This document shows, piece after piece, positions 44,901 through 53,488 of a stretch of 64,000 nucleotides of DNA (position 1 is the first letter of the stretch; every line of letters begins with the position of its first letter). The stretch is from Nitrososphaera sp. (GTDB lineage: Archaea; Thermoproteota; Nitrososphaeria; Nitrososphaerales; Nitrososphaeraceae). The notes beneath the pieces are model-generated. The model did no database searches and was not told the origin of the DNA. It saw only the letters and a program-made list of their open reading frames with translations. Made by a program: the position numbers and the translations under genes. The stretch is taken from contig JAJUFP010000001.1 in NCBI GenBank assembly GCA_029263715.1, positions 62,001 to 126,000 of the forward strand. Direction: 5' to 3'.

Positions 44901-45125
44901 TCATGATGTGGATTGCTTGAGGAAAATGTGCCCCTTTTCCGTGGTGATCAAAACGCGCCGCTTTTCATCGTAGTGCAGAAGACGCATATCCACGAGTGCA
45001 GAAGTGTGCCTCCTTAACTGCGCGTACGATATGGACAATGCATCCGCGACCTGTTTTTTCGTTGCACCTTCCCTTGCCAGCGAAAGTATCTTGATGTAAA
45101 GCGCGGTCTCGCCAGAATCGCCCAT
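44901..45125 (-). CDS. Winged-helix DNA-binding protein
   Basis: A 74-residue protein from ATG 45125: YIKILSLAREGATKKQVADALSISYAQLRRHTSALVDMRLLHYDEKRRVLITTEKGHIFL is a complete winged helix with the wing KRRVLITTEKG. It is similar to small archaeal transcription regulators. A longer frame begins at 45164 inside the CBS gene. It starts 7 nt after the stop of the four-CBS gene at 45133, and is the last gene of a three-gene operon. Candidate regulator of the nearby TGCATT-type elements, untested. Confidence 0.8.
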   Translation of the reverse strand: MGDSGETALYIKILSLAREGATKKQVADALSISYAQLRRHTSALVDMRLLHYDEKRRVLITTEKGHIFLKQSTS

Positions 45126-45132
45126 GGCAGCA

Positions 45133-45993
45133 TCACCCGTGTGCGGCAAGGGCCCGTACAACATCAGTCTTTGTCACGATGCCGGCAAGTTTCTTGTTTC
45201 TATTTACCACTGGCAGACCGCTTATCCTGTTTCTTAGCATGATATAGCCTGCATCTGCCAGATCAGAATCTTGGGTGATTGTGATGGGGTCTCTGGTCAT
45301 CACATCGGTGGCGACAAACACTGCCTTTACGCCTGTAGGTATGTACCATTGCTGCTTCTTTTTTGCAACCATGTCCTCCCTTGTGGTCCAGTAACTTCCA
45401 ACCGTGCCTGTGCCAAAAATCGCGCTGACCGGAAGCAGGTCGCGCGTTGTAACGATGCCTACTGCCTGGCCTTCCTTTGCAACAATTATCCTGGAAACCT
45501 TGTGGTTGTTCATTAGGAGCATGGCCATGTGTATGGGTTCGCCGGGAGCCATGGTGAGAACCTTCTTCGTCATGAATTCCTTGACCAGGTGCTCGCCTGC
45601 AAAGTGCCTGACGTAAGCATCCATCAGATCCGTCTTTGTGATCACTCCCTTCACACTGCCGGCTTTGTCAACCACGACCAGGGAGCTTATGCCCTTGTCC
45701 AGCATCAGCTTGGCGCAGCGTCTCAGGTCGACATCTTCATCTACTGTCACCGGGTTTTTGCTCATCACTTCGTCTACTGTTATTTCGTCGATGCGTCTGG
45801 AAGGCACTTCCCTGTACAGAAAACGTGCAATGTCTTTTTCAGTCAACAGTCCTAATGGCTTATCCTGCTTTGCGACTACCACCCTGCTGATGTTGTACTT
45901 GAGCATGATGTTTCTAGCATCAAGAATAGTCTTGCCAGGTTCCACGGTAATGGCCTTCCACATCGCGTGCTTTGCGTCAAGATTCACATACAT
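45133..45993 (-). CDS. Four-CBS-domain protein
   Basis: A 286-residue protein from ATG 45993, beginning MYVNLDAKHAMWKAITVEPG. Four CBS domains follow (about 9-60, 75-130, 140-195 and 225-280), with an insert around 195-225 containing aromatic WYIPTG. It lies 16 nt after the upstream two-CBS gene and 7 nt before the winged-helix gene, so the three make one transcript. A longer frame to 46116 overlaps the upstream gene. Confidence 0.88.
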   Translation of the reverse strand: MYVNLDAKHAMWKAITVEPGKTILDARNIMLKYNISRVVVAKQDKPLGLLTEKDIARFLYREVPSRRIDEITVDEVMSKNPVTVDEDVDLRRCAKLMLDKGISSLVVVDKAGSVKGVITKTDLMDAYVRHFAGEHLVKEFMTKKVLTMAPGEPIHMAMLLMNNHKVSRIIVAKEGQAVGIVTTRDLLPVSAIFGTGTVGSYWTTREDMVAKKKQQWYIPTGVKAVFVATDVMTRDPITITQDSDLADAGYIMLRNRISGLPVVNRNKKLAGIVTKTDVVRALAAHG

Positions 45994-46009
45994 GCGGCGC
46001 AAAAGCTCC

Positions 46010-46468
46010 CTAGGCTTGCTCAATGAGCGCAAATCTTGACATGGCCGCAAGGGTCGGATCTTTTTTGTTCTCTTCATACATGCGCTTTGCCAAGTCTGTC
46101 GCCGTGACCATTCCAAGCAATGTGTTGTCCCTGACTATGGGGAGCCTTCTGATGCGGTATTTTGTCATTATCAAGGCTGCATCGTAGATGTATGCTTCAG
46201 GTCCCACGCTTATGAGAGGTTTGGACATTATCTCCGATGCTGTAATTTTTTTGGGGTCTCTGTCAAGGGCCACAACCTTTCTCACGATATCCCTTTCGGT
46301 AACGATGCCGATTGGCCGGTTATTTTGGTCGACTACTACCACCGAGCCCTTGCCACTTTCGTTCATCTGCTTGGACACATCGCTGACTGCCGTGGACTCA
46401 TTTGTGGTCTGCAATGGAGGAGGCGTCATTATCCGTTCGACCATCGTTGTCTTGTCGTCGCCGCCCAT
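46010..46468 (-). CDS. Two-CBS-domain protein
   Basis: A 152-residue protein with a Bateman pair (about 10-65 and 75-130), RPIGIVTERDIVRKVVALDRDP and TLLGMVTATDLAKRM at the domain ends. A strong Shine-Dalgarno AAGGAGGG lies just upstream (about 46480-46487 on the minus strand). First gene of a three-gene operon with the four-CBS and winged-helix genes. Ligand and partner unknown. Confidence 0.92.
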   Translation of the reverse strand: MGGDDKTTMVERIMTPPPLQTTNESTAVSDVSKQMNESGKGSVVVVDQNNRPIGIVTERDIVRKVVALDRDPKKITASEIMSKPLISVGPEAYIYDAALIMTKYRIRRLPIVRDNTLLGMVTATDLAKRMYEENKKDPTLAAMSRFALIEQA

Positions 46469-46791
46469 CTCAAAATCGCCCTCCTTGTGTGGCTATGTTG
46501 TACCTCTGTTCTAACAAAAGCCTGCCTATCGTGATATGCGAGCTTTTAGAACTCATAAGACAGTAAAGACTTACTTTGTATTTAACTATGCGTACACCGC
46601 CCATTGCATATGACGCAAAACCTTGCATCGTAGGTATTTTTCATCTTCTGAGGCCGTGGGATCTGCCGTCATCGCAAGCAAACTAACTTGCTGGACTAGT
46701 GCGTCTTTCAAGATCCATATCGTGGCATGTATGCAGATTCTTGCACTGCACGCCTATCTTTTTATCAATAGGTGCAGGATACCATAACGCA
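46469..46791. promoter_or_regulatory. Divergent intergenic region of the CBS and stress-protein genes
   Basis: 323 nt. The minus-strand ribosome-binding site is at 46480-46487. A TATA-like TTGTATTTAAC lies near 46577-46587. CATTGCATA (46602-46610), TTGCATCG (46623-46630) and TTGCACTGCA (46741-46750) are half-sites of the TGCATT family but not spaced like the palindromes. No RNA or frame with family similarity was seen. Confidence 0.45.
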
Positions 46792-47253
46792 TTGAGCGAA
46801 AAAGAATTCTCCAAGATACTCGTGCCGATAGACGGATCTGAGATGTCAATGCAGGCAGCCAGCTTGGCCTTGCGGGTTGCAAAAAGGTACGATGCAGAAG
46901 TGATCGTCCTGCACGTGGTGAACATCGACCAGTACCTGCAGTCCATTGGTGTGTACCGGCTGTCCTACCCGGAGCCCATAAAGAAGAAAGTTGAGGAAGC
47001 CAAGAATGAAGCAGCAACGTGGTTCAATGAAATACAAAGAAACGCCGAGCAGAACAAGGTCAGGACGAGGTTTGAAGTCATTGACACGCCGCTGTCTGTG
47101 GTGGGGGCGATAGTGAACTTTGCAGAGCAGCAAAAGGCAGACCTTATCATCATTGGCACCCGGGGCCGGTCTGGGTTTACAAAACTGCTTCTTGGAAGCG
47201 TCGCCTCCGGCGTGGTCACCTATGCGCCTTGTCCTGTGCTGGTTGCCAAGTGA
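46792..47253 (+). CDS. Universal stress protein
   Basis: A 153-residue UspA-like protein from TTG 46792. The early KILVPIDGSEMSMQAASLAL (about 8-27) and the ATP-binding loop IIIGTRGRSGFTKLLLGSVA with the closing VVTYAPCPVLVAK are intact, including the G-x2-G-x9-G(S) motif. It probably binds ATP. It sits between CBS-domain genes that also sense adenine nucleotides. An upstream in-frame start at 46699 lacks homology and is not used. Confidence 0.9.
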   Translation: MSEKEFSKILVPIDGSEMSMQAASLALRVAKRYDAEVIVLHVVNIDQYLQSIGVYRLSYPEPIKKKVEEAKNEAATWFNEIQRNAEQNKVRTRFEVIDTPLSVVGAIVNFAEQQKADLIIIGTRGRSGFTKLLLGSVASGVVTYAPCPVLVAK

Positions 47254-47259
47254 CTTTAA

Positions 47260-47700
47260 ATGAAGCAGGTCGTGCTTTCAAAGCAACAGCTTTCTATCCT
47301 CATAGACGAATGCATCGTCGATGTACAGAACAACAGGGGCATGAAGATACAGTCCCTTGGCAACCTGTTTCGGTCCGTGGGCATGATAAATAAGGACAAT
47401 TCCTTGATTGCTCTGTCCTCTCCGCTGACCTCTGCTGGAATGGTGGTATCATGGTTTGGCACCTCCGGCGTTATGTCGATGCTCACGCCGGACGTCAGGC
47501 AAAAGTACGAGCGTCTGCTGGACCAGTCTAGCAAAGAGCTTGTAGACCTGCTCAAATCACTTAAAAACGAGTTGTGCGTGCGCAGAAAGGAGCGGGCCGC
47601 GGAGATAATAAACATCATAGCAAGGCTTGATGCCCTTTGGATAAGATTGGATGAGGAGATAAACCTTCTAAAAGTCTCCCAGCCAGAACTTGAGACTTAG
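47260..47700 (+). CDS. Unknown helical protein
   Basis: A 146-residue protein 6 nt after the universal stress protein gene, so probably cotranscribed. A mixed N-terminal half (SIGNLFRSVGMINKDNSLI, residues 28-46) is followed by a long helical C-terminal half (about 75-140) with heptad-like spacing. I do not recognise the family. No membrane segment or metal motif. Confidence 0.55.
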   Translation: MKQVVLSKQQLSILIDECIVDVQNNRGMKIQSLGNLFRSVGMINKDNSLIALSSPLTSAGMVVSWFGTSGVMSMLTPDVRQKYERLLDQSSKELVDLLKSLKNELCVRRKERAAEIINIIARLDALWIRLDEEINLLKVSQPELET

Positions 47701-47757
47701 CTGTTGCCCTGTGAATACGTCTGCAACGTACGCAATTTCCAGTGGATAAGAGTGTGT

Positions 47758-47776
47758 TGCATTACACTGTAATGCA
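47758..47776. promoter_or_regulatory. TGCATT-type palindrome upstream of the CBS gene
   Basis: TGCATTACA, one base, TGTAATGCA is a perfect 9-bp inverted repeat. The halves match the TGCATT/AATGCA arms at 40942 but are spaced by seven bases. It ends about 13 nt before the TATA-like CATATAACG (47790-47797), which is 24-31 nt before the GTG at 47821. Confidence 0.6.
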
Positions 47777-47820
47777 GGGCAGTCCAGCAGCATATAACGA
47801 AACACGAACACGTCTTTATC

Positions 47821-48297
47821 GTGTCAGCTGAGCGAAACATAAAAGACGTGCCTGTCCGCGAGATAATGAGCAGCAATCTTGTTGTAATAGATTGTGATAA
47901 CAGTGTTTTTGAGATAGCAAAGACCATGGCAGACAAGCAGGTCAGCTCCGTAATTCTGGTGGACAGTGGCAAGCCGGTCGGCATCCTGACTGAGCGCGAC
48001 CTTGCGCGCCTTGTCTGCGCCAAAGACCTTGTTGCAAGCAAGACTCCCGGTACGGCGATAATGTCTGCACCGGTGATAACGGTGAACGAGGACACCACCC
48101 TTGAAGTGGCCGCTGTAGAGATGGTCAAAAACAGGGTAAGGCACCTTGCAGTGGAAGACGAACAACACAAGGTGATCGGGTTTATCACCGTCACCGACAT
48201 TGCCATGTTTGTTGGAAGAGAGATCCTTGGTAAGGAACTGACCGTTCTTGAAGCTATCTATAAGTTTGAAGAGCCGCGTGAAGAAATCCAATCCTGA
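47821..48297 (+). CDS. Two-CBS-domain protein
   Basis: A 158-residue protein from GTG 47821 with one Bateman pair (about 14-70 and 78-135) and a short helical tail (TVLEAIYKFEEPRE). DSGKPVGILTERDLARLV and HKVIGFITVTDIAMFV are the domain edges. Leaderless with the TATA box at 47790-47797. Part of the CBS group at 44-48 kb, and transcribed toward the radical SAM gene. Confidence 0.92.
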   Translation: MSAERNIKDVPVREIMSSNLVVIDCDNSVFEIAKTMADKQVSSVILVDSGKPVGILTERDLARLVCAKDLVASKTPGTAIMSAPVITVNEDTTLEVAAVEMVKNRVRHLAVEDEQHKVIGFITVTDIAMFVGREILGKELTVLEAIYKFEEPREEIQS

Positions 48298-48379
48298 AAA
48301 GCCGGCCAAATCGAAGTCGATAATCAAGTATGTGCTTTGCCAAACCTGACATTACAAAGCTACAAGAACCTGTCTGAAA

Positions 48380-49438
48380 TTATGCGAACCTAAAGTTGAA
48401 CAGCGGCTCTTTTAACTGGCCTATGATTGGAATCTGGTAACCGCATTTGCTGCAGCGATTGTTCTTGTCAAGCTCCCATTTGGTGATAAATGCGCCAAAC
48501 CTTCCAACAACCATGCTGTTACATCCCGGGCAGTAGGTATGGGACCATTTGTGTCCAGGTACGTTTCCAACGTAGACGTACCGCAATCCTGCACTTTTTG
48601 CAACCTCGTAATGCTTTTCTAGCATCTCTATAGATGTCGGGGCATAATCCATCATCTTGTAATCCGGATAAAATCTCAGGAATTGAATGGGCATGTCCGG
48701 ACCAAGCTCGTCGTAAACAAACTTCGCCAACTTCTTTGCTTCTTCAAGGTTATCGCCTACCTCCGGTACGACCAGATCCGTAAGTTCGATGTGGATGTTG
48801 GTTTTGTCCCTTATCTCCCTGATGGTGTCAAATATGGGCTGGGGATCGGGTATCCCGATATACCTTCTAACAAACTTTAGTTCCGCATTTCCCTTGAAAT
48901 CAACGGTTATACAGTCTAGAAATTCTTTCATCATGCCAACGCTTTCAGGAGTGCCGTACCCGTTTGAAACAAAAACATTGAATAGGCCTTTCTTTCTGGC
49001 CAGCACACCGCAGTCCCTTGCAAATTCCAAAAAGATGGATGGCTCGTTGTAGGTGTACGCTACTCCTTGACAATTGGTTTTCTGGGCATTTTCTACCACT
49101 TCACGGGGATTCATATCCACCCCTTCGACCTTCCGTCTCTGACTTATGTCAAAATTCTGGCAAAACTGGCACATGAAGTTACAACCCGTTGTGGCGATGG
49201 AATACACCCAGCTGCCGGGAGCATAATGCATTACAGGCTTTTTGCCGATAGGGTCAACGTTGGCAGCGATGACCTTGCCATAAACAAACAGGAACAATCT
49301 ACCATCTACGTTTCCTCTTATGCCACAAAAGCCGATCTTTCCCTGCGGTATCTTGCAATACCTTGGGCAGGCAGTGCACTTTACCCTGTCCCCTTCCTTT
49401 ACATACAATACTGCTTCTTTCCCGGCTGCCTGCGACAT
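48380..49438 (-). CDS. amrS: AmmeMemoRadiSam-system radical SAM enzyme (AmrS-like)
   Basis: A 352-residue radical SAM protein. Cluster motif CNFMCQFCQN near 84-93; upstream CTACPRYCKIPQGKIGFCG, and a C-terminal CPGCN ... CSKCGY that may bind a second metal. These are the marks of the AmrS family, which is often linked to Memo and AMMECR1 proteins, whose genes are not seen in this window. The substrate is unknown. It is divergent from the SAM synthetase gene, with a repeated element in between. Confidence 0.92.
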   Translation of the reverse strand: MSQAAGKEAVLYVKEGDRVKCTACPRYCKIPQGKIGFCGIRGNVDGRLFLFVYGKVIAANVDPIGKKPVMHYAPGSWVYSIATTGCNFMCQFCQNFDISQRRKVEGVDMNPREVVENAQKTNCQGVAYTYNEPSIFLEFARDCGVLARKKGLFNVFVSNGYGTPESVGMMKEFLDCITVDFKGNAELKFVRRYIGIPDPQPIFDTIREIRDKTNIHIELTDLVVPEVGDNLEEAKKLAKFVYDELGPDMPIQFLRFYPDYKMMDYAPTSIEMLEKHYEVAKSAGLRYVYVGNVPGHKWSHTYCPGCNSMVVGRFGAFITKWELDKNNRCSKCGYQIPIIGQLKEPLFNFRFA

Positions 49439-49488
49439 TGGTAGATGGATCGTTTATTTATTATAAGTCTTGTATGGTTGCAGTCGGG

Positions 49489-49506
49489 TGCATTGCATCC
49501 ATTGCA
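49489..49506. promoter_or_regulatory. TGCATT-type element between amrS and the SAM synthetase gene
   Basis: TGCATTGCATCCATTGCA contains the direct half-sites TGCATT and TGCATCCATTGCA. The latter repeats with one change upstream of hypF (50809). It lies about 20 nt upstream of the TATA box (49453-49467) of the minus-strand gene and about 45 nt upstream of the plus-strand start. Confidence 0.55.
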
Positions 49507-49552
49507 GAAATGTGATCATGCCGTCCGATAACCTTATTTCATTTAAGGAAAG

Positions 49553-50770
49553 ATGAACTTCGTGGATAGTAGAATCGTTGTTGAACCGCTGAACGTTATG
49601 CCTGTTTTTGGCCGGCGGTTTGAGATCGTGGAAAGAAAGGGTATCGGCCATCCAGACACCATGTGCGACTTGTTGATGGATGAAATTTCAACAGAGCTAT
49701 CCCGGCTCTACCTGAAGGAGTCTGGACGGGTTCTGCATCATAATCTGGACAAAGCCATGCTGGCGGCAGGGCAGAGTGAAAATCGTTTTGGGGGCGGCAA
49801 GATCACCCGTCCCATGAAGCTGATACTTGGCGACAGGGCCACTTACAGGGATGGTGATCATACCTTTCCCATCGAAGAGATTGGAGCAAAGACGGCCGTT
49901 TCATGGTTTGAAAGGAACCTGAGGTTTGTCAAGAAGGAGCATATCGAGTTTGAGTTTGTAATAGGTACTGCTTCACCGGAGCTCCAGTCTACACTTAAGC
50001 CGCATAATGGCGCAGCTATGGCAAACGATACCTCTGCCCTTGTAGGATATGCCCCGCTAACCAAGACCGAAACAGCGGTACTGGAAACCGAGCGGTACGT
50101 AAATTCGGGCAAGTTCAAATCCGAATTTCCGGAATCCGGGGAGGACGTAAAGGTAATGGGGTTCAGAGATGGCCACAGCTTGGATATTACTGTAGCCATG
50201 GCCTTTGTTGATGCATATGTAAGTTCAGAGGCCAGCTATTTTCAAAGGAAAAAAGAGATGCATCAAGCGATAAAAGAGTTTCATGATGAAAAAGGCTACT
50301 TCAAAGACACGAAAATTGTCATCAACAATCTGGATAAATCTGGCATTGGCGCAGATGGCCTTTATCTGACTGTTTTAGGAACCTCTGCTGACAGTTCGGA
50401 TTCCGGCCAGGTAGGACGAGGAAACCGGGTCAACCAAGTGATCTCGTTGATGAGGCCGTCGGGCTCTGAAGCGGCGGCCGGCAAGAACGCGGTCAGTCAT
50501 ATCGGCAAGATATACAACGTGATGTGCTTTTCCATGGCAGATGAGATCTATCGCAAAGTAAGCGGGATTGACGAAGTGTCTGTATGGATGTACAACACGA
50601 TAGGAAGTAAAGTGAACGAGCCAAGAGCAGTAATTGTACAGCCGATAGGTGTCAATGAAAATGACCGCGAAAGAATAACAAAAGAGATAGCAATGGTGGT
50701 ACAAGACAACCTTGCAAACATGGGCCGGTTTTGCGAAAATCTTGTTACAGGCAAATTTATGGTGGCATAG
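49553..50770 (+). CDS. mat: S-adenosylmethionine synthetase, archaeal type
   Basis: A 405-residue enzyme making S-adenosylmethionine from ATP and methionine. EIVERKGIGHPDTMCDLL near the N-terminus, HHNLDKAMLAAGQSENRFGGG, KVMGFRDGHSLDITVAMAFV, and LTVLGTSADSSDSGQVGRGNRVN match the archaeal MAT family. ATG 49553 follows a purine-rich AAGGAAAG. It may supply SAM for the adjacent AmrS and other radical SAM proteins. Confidence 0.97.
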   Translation: MNFVDSRIVVEPLNVMPVFGRRFEIVERKGIGHPDTMCDLLMDEISTELSRLYLKESGRVLHHNLDKAMLAAGQSENRFGGGKITRPMKLILGDRATYRDGDHTFPIEEIGAKTAVSWFERNLRFVKKEHIEFEFVIGTASPELQSTLKPHNGAAMANDTSALVGYAPLTKTETAVLETERYVNSGKFKSEFPESGEDVKVMGFRDGHSLDITVAMAFVDAYVSSEASYFQRKKEMHQAIKEFHDEKGYFKDTKIVINNLDKSGIGADGLYLTVLGTSADSSDSGQVGRGNRVNQVISLMRPSGSEAAAGKNAVSHIGKIYNVMCFSMADEIYRKVSGIDEVSVWMYNTIGSKVNEPRAVIVQPIGVNENDRERITKEIAMVVQDNLANMGRFCENLVTGKFMVA

Positions 50771-50808
50771 CAACCAAAGACCGGATTGCACGTATCTTTG
50801 TGCCAAGA

Positions 50809-50821
50809 TGCATCTATTGCA
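50809..50821. promoter_or_regulatory. TGCATCTATTGCA element upstream of hypF
   Basis: TGCATCTATTGCA differs by one base from TGCATCCATTGCA in the amrS/mat region. It ends about 14 nt before the TATA-like GTTTATAATA (50836-50845), which lies about 30 nt before the hypF start. It extends the TGCATT-type series to the hydrogenase-maturation genes. Confidence 0.55.
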
Positions 50822-50873
50822 AACCGTTGGTAGGAGTTTATAATAGCAGCCTGACAATTACAGCCTGCCAAAT

Positions 50874-53147
50874 TTGCTTGCCAAGATAGTCATCGGCGGA
50901 ATCATCCAGGGAGTTGGCTTCCGGCCTTTTGTTTACCGGCTGGCCACTGCTAACAAACTGGCTGGATTTGTTAGAAACCGCGGAGATGCAGCCGCCGAAA
51001 TAGTGGTGCAGGGAAAGGAGCAAGACATCGACCAGTTCCTTTCAGAAGTCAAGGAAAAAAAGCCGGTGCTGGCACGTTACGACGGCTTTGTCGTAGAAAA
51101 GACAAACAAAGAAGAAAGATTCAACGGCTTTTCCATACTTGCCAGCAATGAAAGCCACGAATTTTCTGGCTCTGTCATTCCACCTGACATTTCTATCTGC
51201 GATCGGTGCATCGAAGAATTGCAAATGCCACAGAATCGCCGGAACCGTTACCCCTTTAACACGTGCACCGAATGCGGCCCGCGCTTTACTATAACCGAGG
51301 CGCTGCCCTATGACAGGGTAAACACAACAATGAGTGAGTTCGACCTCTGCAGGGATTGCAGCGCCGAATACTGCAACCCGCTGGACAGAAGGTTCCATGC
51401 AGAAACCATATCATGCGGGGCTTGCGGACCACAATTATCCATTACCGACAGCAAGGGAACGACCATCGACAGCGCGGATCCTCTTGGCCTTGCCGCAAAG
51501 TTGCTGGAGGAAGGCTCGATAATCGCCGTCAAAGGCATTGGCGGCTTTCATGTAGCAGCATCCGCGCTCAACTCTAAGGCCATCGCCAGGCTTCGGGAGA
51601 AGAAAAACCGGAAAAACAAGCCCTTTGCGGTCATGGCAAAAAACGTCGAGTCGGCAAGAAAATTTGCAATCGTTGACAGCGTTGAAGAAAAGCTGCTCCT
51701 GTCGTCTGCAAGGCCCATCGTGCTTTTAAAAAAACGCGATGATTGCTTTCTTTCACCGCTGATATCCCCCCAGCTTCACAACATTGGGGTAATGCTGCCC
51801 TACACTGCCATGCACATCTTGCTCCTTGATAAACTGCCCAGTCCTGCGCTGGTGATGACAAGCGCAAACCCAAGCAGCATGCCGATGGTCAAAGACAACG
51901 ATGAGGCCTTCAGACAGATGGATTTCGTGGACTATTTTCTTGTACACAACCGGCAGATTGCAGTGCGGTGCGATGATTCAGTCGTGCGGGTTAATTGCGG
52001 CAAAGCAAACGTGGTCAGGCGTTCACGGGGCTACGTTCCAACTCCCATCTACCTGAAAAGCCAGTCCTCCTGCATTCTTGCCCTTGGAGCTGAGCTTAAC
52101 AACACATTCTCTGTCTTGGTGAACAACAAGGCTTTCATGTCGCAGCACATCGGTGACGTTGAAAGCGTTGAGACGTACCAGTTTCTTAAAGACGCTGTCC
52201 GGCATATGGCCGGCATGGTCAATGCAAGGCCAGACACAATAGCATGCGACTTGCACCCGACAATGCACACGACAAGGCTGGCCCATGCCATGGCCGGCTC
52301 TGATCTCCGCCTTGTCCAGGTACAGCACCACCACGCGCATGCGGCATCTCTGATGGCAGAGCATGGTGTTGATGAGATGATAGGAATTGTTTGTGACGGG
52401 GCCGGCTACGGTCTTGATGGAAAAGTCTGGGGCGGAGAGGTACTTTGCTGCAACAAGCAGGGTTTCAAGCGGGCCGGGCATCTGGCCGAGCAGCCGATGG
52501 TGGGCGGAGACCTTGCCACCTGCTATCCACTGAGGATGGTTGCCGGCATACTCTACGGCAAAGTCGATGGGTTGGATGAATATCTCCATTCAAAATCAGG
52601 TCATTTTCCTGGCGGCAGCAGTGAAGTGCAATTCGTACTGCAAAATTTGAGCAAGTCAGCCATGATGACTACAAGCACTGGCAGAATACTGGACGCTGCT
52701 TCCGCCCTCCTTGGGGCTTGCTATGAAAGGACGTACGAAGGTGAGCCGGCCATGAAGCTAGAGTCTTTGGCCGTGGGTGGAAACGATCTCAGAATCAAGC
52801 CAAGGATTGACAAAGGCGTGCTGGACACGACCTTTCTTTTGCAGTATGTATACGAAAACAGAGGCAGACATTTGCCAAGAGACCTTGCCTATTCGGTTCA
52901 CTCTTACATAGCCAGGGGGCTTGCAGAGATTGCATGCAGCCAGTCGCGCAGCACGGGAATCAAAGTCATCGGCTTTTCAGGCGGCGTTGCCTACAACGAG
53001 CTTGTTACCCGGTTGCTGAAACAACAAGTCGAGTTGTCTGGTCTGCAGTTCCTGCAGCATGAAAGCGTGCCTGCCGGCGATGCCGGTATTTCATTGGGCC
53101 AAGTTTACGTTGCCAGCATGCACGATAACTTTGATGAAGACTTATAG
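50874..53147 (+). CDS. hypF: Carbamoyltransferase HypF
   Basis: A 757-residue enzyme that makes the cyanide ligands of the [NiFe] centre from carbamoyl phosphate, transferring to HypE. Acylphosphatase domain with IIQGVGFRPFVYRLA (about 9-23), two zinc-finger blocks (CDRCIEEL ... CTECG; CRDCSAEYC ... CGACGP), a YrdC-like domain (about 195-370), then a Kae1-like domain with QVQHHHAHAASLMAEH (about 481-496). Start TTG 50874; TTG and ATG alternatives exist. First gene of the hyp cluster. Confidence 0.96.
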   Translation: MLAKIVIGGIIQGVGFRPFVYRLATANKLAGFVRNRGDAAAEIVVQGKEQDIDQFLSEVKEKKPVLARYDGFVVEKTNKEERFNGFSILASNESHEFSGSVIPPDISICDRCIEELQMPQNRRNRYPFNTCTECGPRFTITEALPYDRVNTTMSEFDLCRDCSAEYCNPLDRRFHAETISCGACGPQLSITDSKGTTIDSADPLGLAAKLLEEGSIIAVKGIGGFHVAASALNSKAIARLREKKNRKNKPFAVMAKNVESARKFAIVDSVEEKLLLSSARPIVLLKKRDDCFLSPLISPQLHNIGVMLPYTAMHILLLDKLPSPALVMTSANPSSMPMVKDNDEAFRQMDFVDYFLVHNRQIAVRCDDSVVRVNCGKANVVRRSRGYVPTPIYLKSQSSCILALGAELNNTFSVLVNNKAFMSQHIGDVESVETYQFLKDAVRHMAGMVNARPDTIACDLHPTMHTTRLAHAMAGSDLRLVQVQHHHAHAASLMAEHGVDEMIGIVCDGAGYGLDGKVWGGEVLCCNKQGFKRAGHLAEQPMVGGDLATCYPLRMVAGILYGKVDGLDEYLHSKSGHFPGGSSEVQFVLQNLSKSAMMTTSTGRILDAASALLGACYERTYEGEPAMKLESLAVGGNDLRIKPRIDKGVLDTTFLLQYVYENRGRHLPRDLAYSVHSYIARGLAEIACSQSRSTGIKVIGFSGGVAYNELVTRLLKQQVELSGLQFLQHESVPAGDAGISLGQVYVASMHDNFDEDL

Positions 53148-53174
53148 GCATGGATGCAGTTTCATTTTCCAAAA

Positions 53175-53486
53175 ATGTGTTTGGCCTTTCCCGGAAGGGT
53201 TGTGGAGGTAAAGGGGGATTTTGCAAAGATCGACTTTGGTGGGGGCACCACCAAGGACCAGATCAATATATCGCACGTTTCGGCAAAGGAGGGGGATTAT
53301 GTCCTCATCCACGCTGGGTATGCAATACAGGTGCTGGACTTGGAAGAAGCTGAAAACATGTTGAGGTACTGGCAGACCAACGTCAGCTGGAAGTGCGAAA
53401 GATGCGAAATAGTCGATGAATGCTCCATGGGTGCGATAGTCAAAGACATCAACTTCAAGAACAAGGCCAGCTTCAAGGTGAAATAA
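53175..53486 (+). CDS. hypC: Hydrogenase maturation factor HypC with a Cys-rich tail
   Basis: A 103-residue protein from ATG 53175, beginning MCLAFPGRVVEV, so the essential Cys2 is right after Met1. HypC hands the Fe(CN)2CO unit from HypD to the large subunit. Canonical HypC is about 75-90 residues, and this one continues with an extra segment (about 70-103) containing SWKCERCEIVDEC, perhaps a zinc or cluster site. The stop lies 2 nt before the hypD GTG. Confidence 0.92.
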   Translation: MCLAFPGRVVEVKGDFAKIDFGGGTTKDQINISHVSAKEGDYVLIHAGYAIQVLDLEEAENMLRYWQTNVSWKCERCEIVDECSMGAIVKDINFKNKASFKVK

Positions 53487-53488
53487 CC

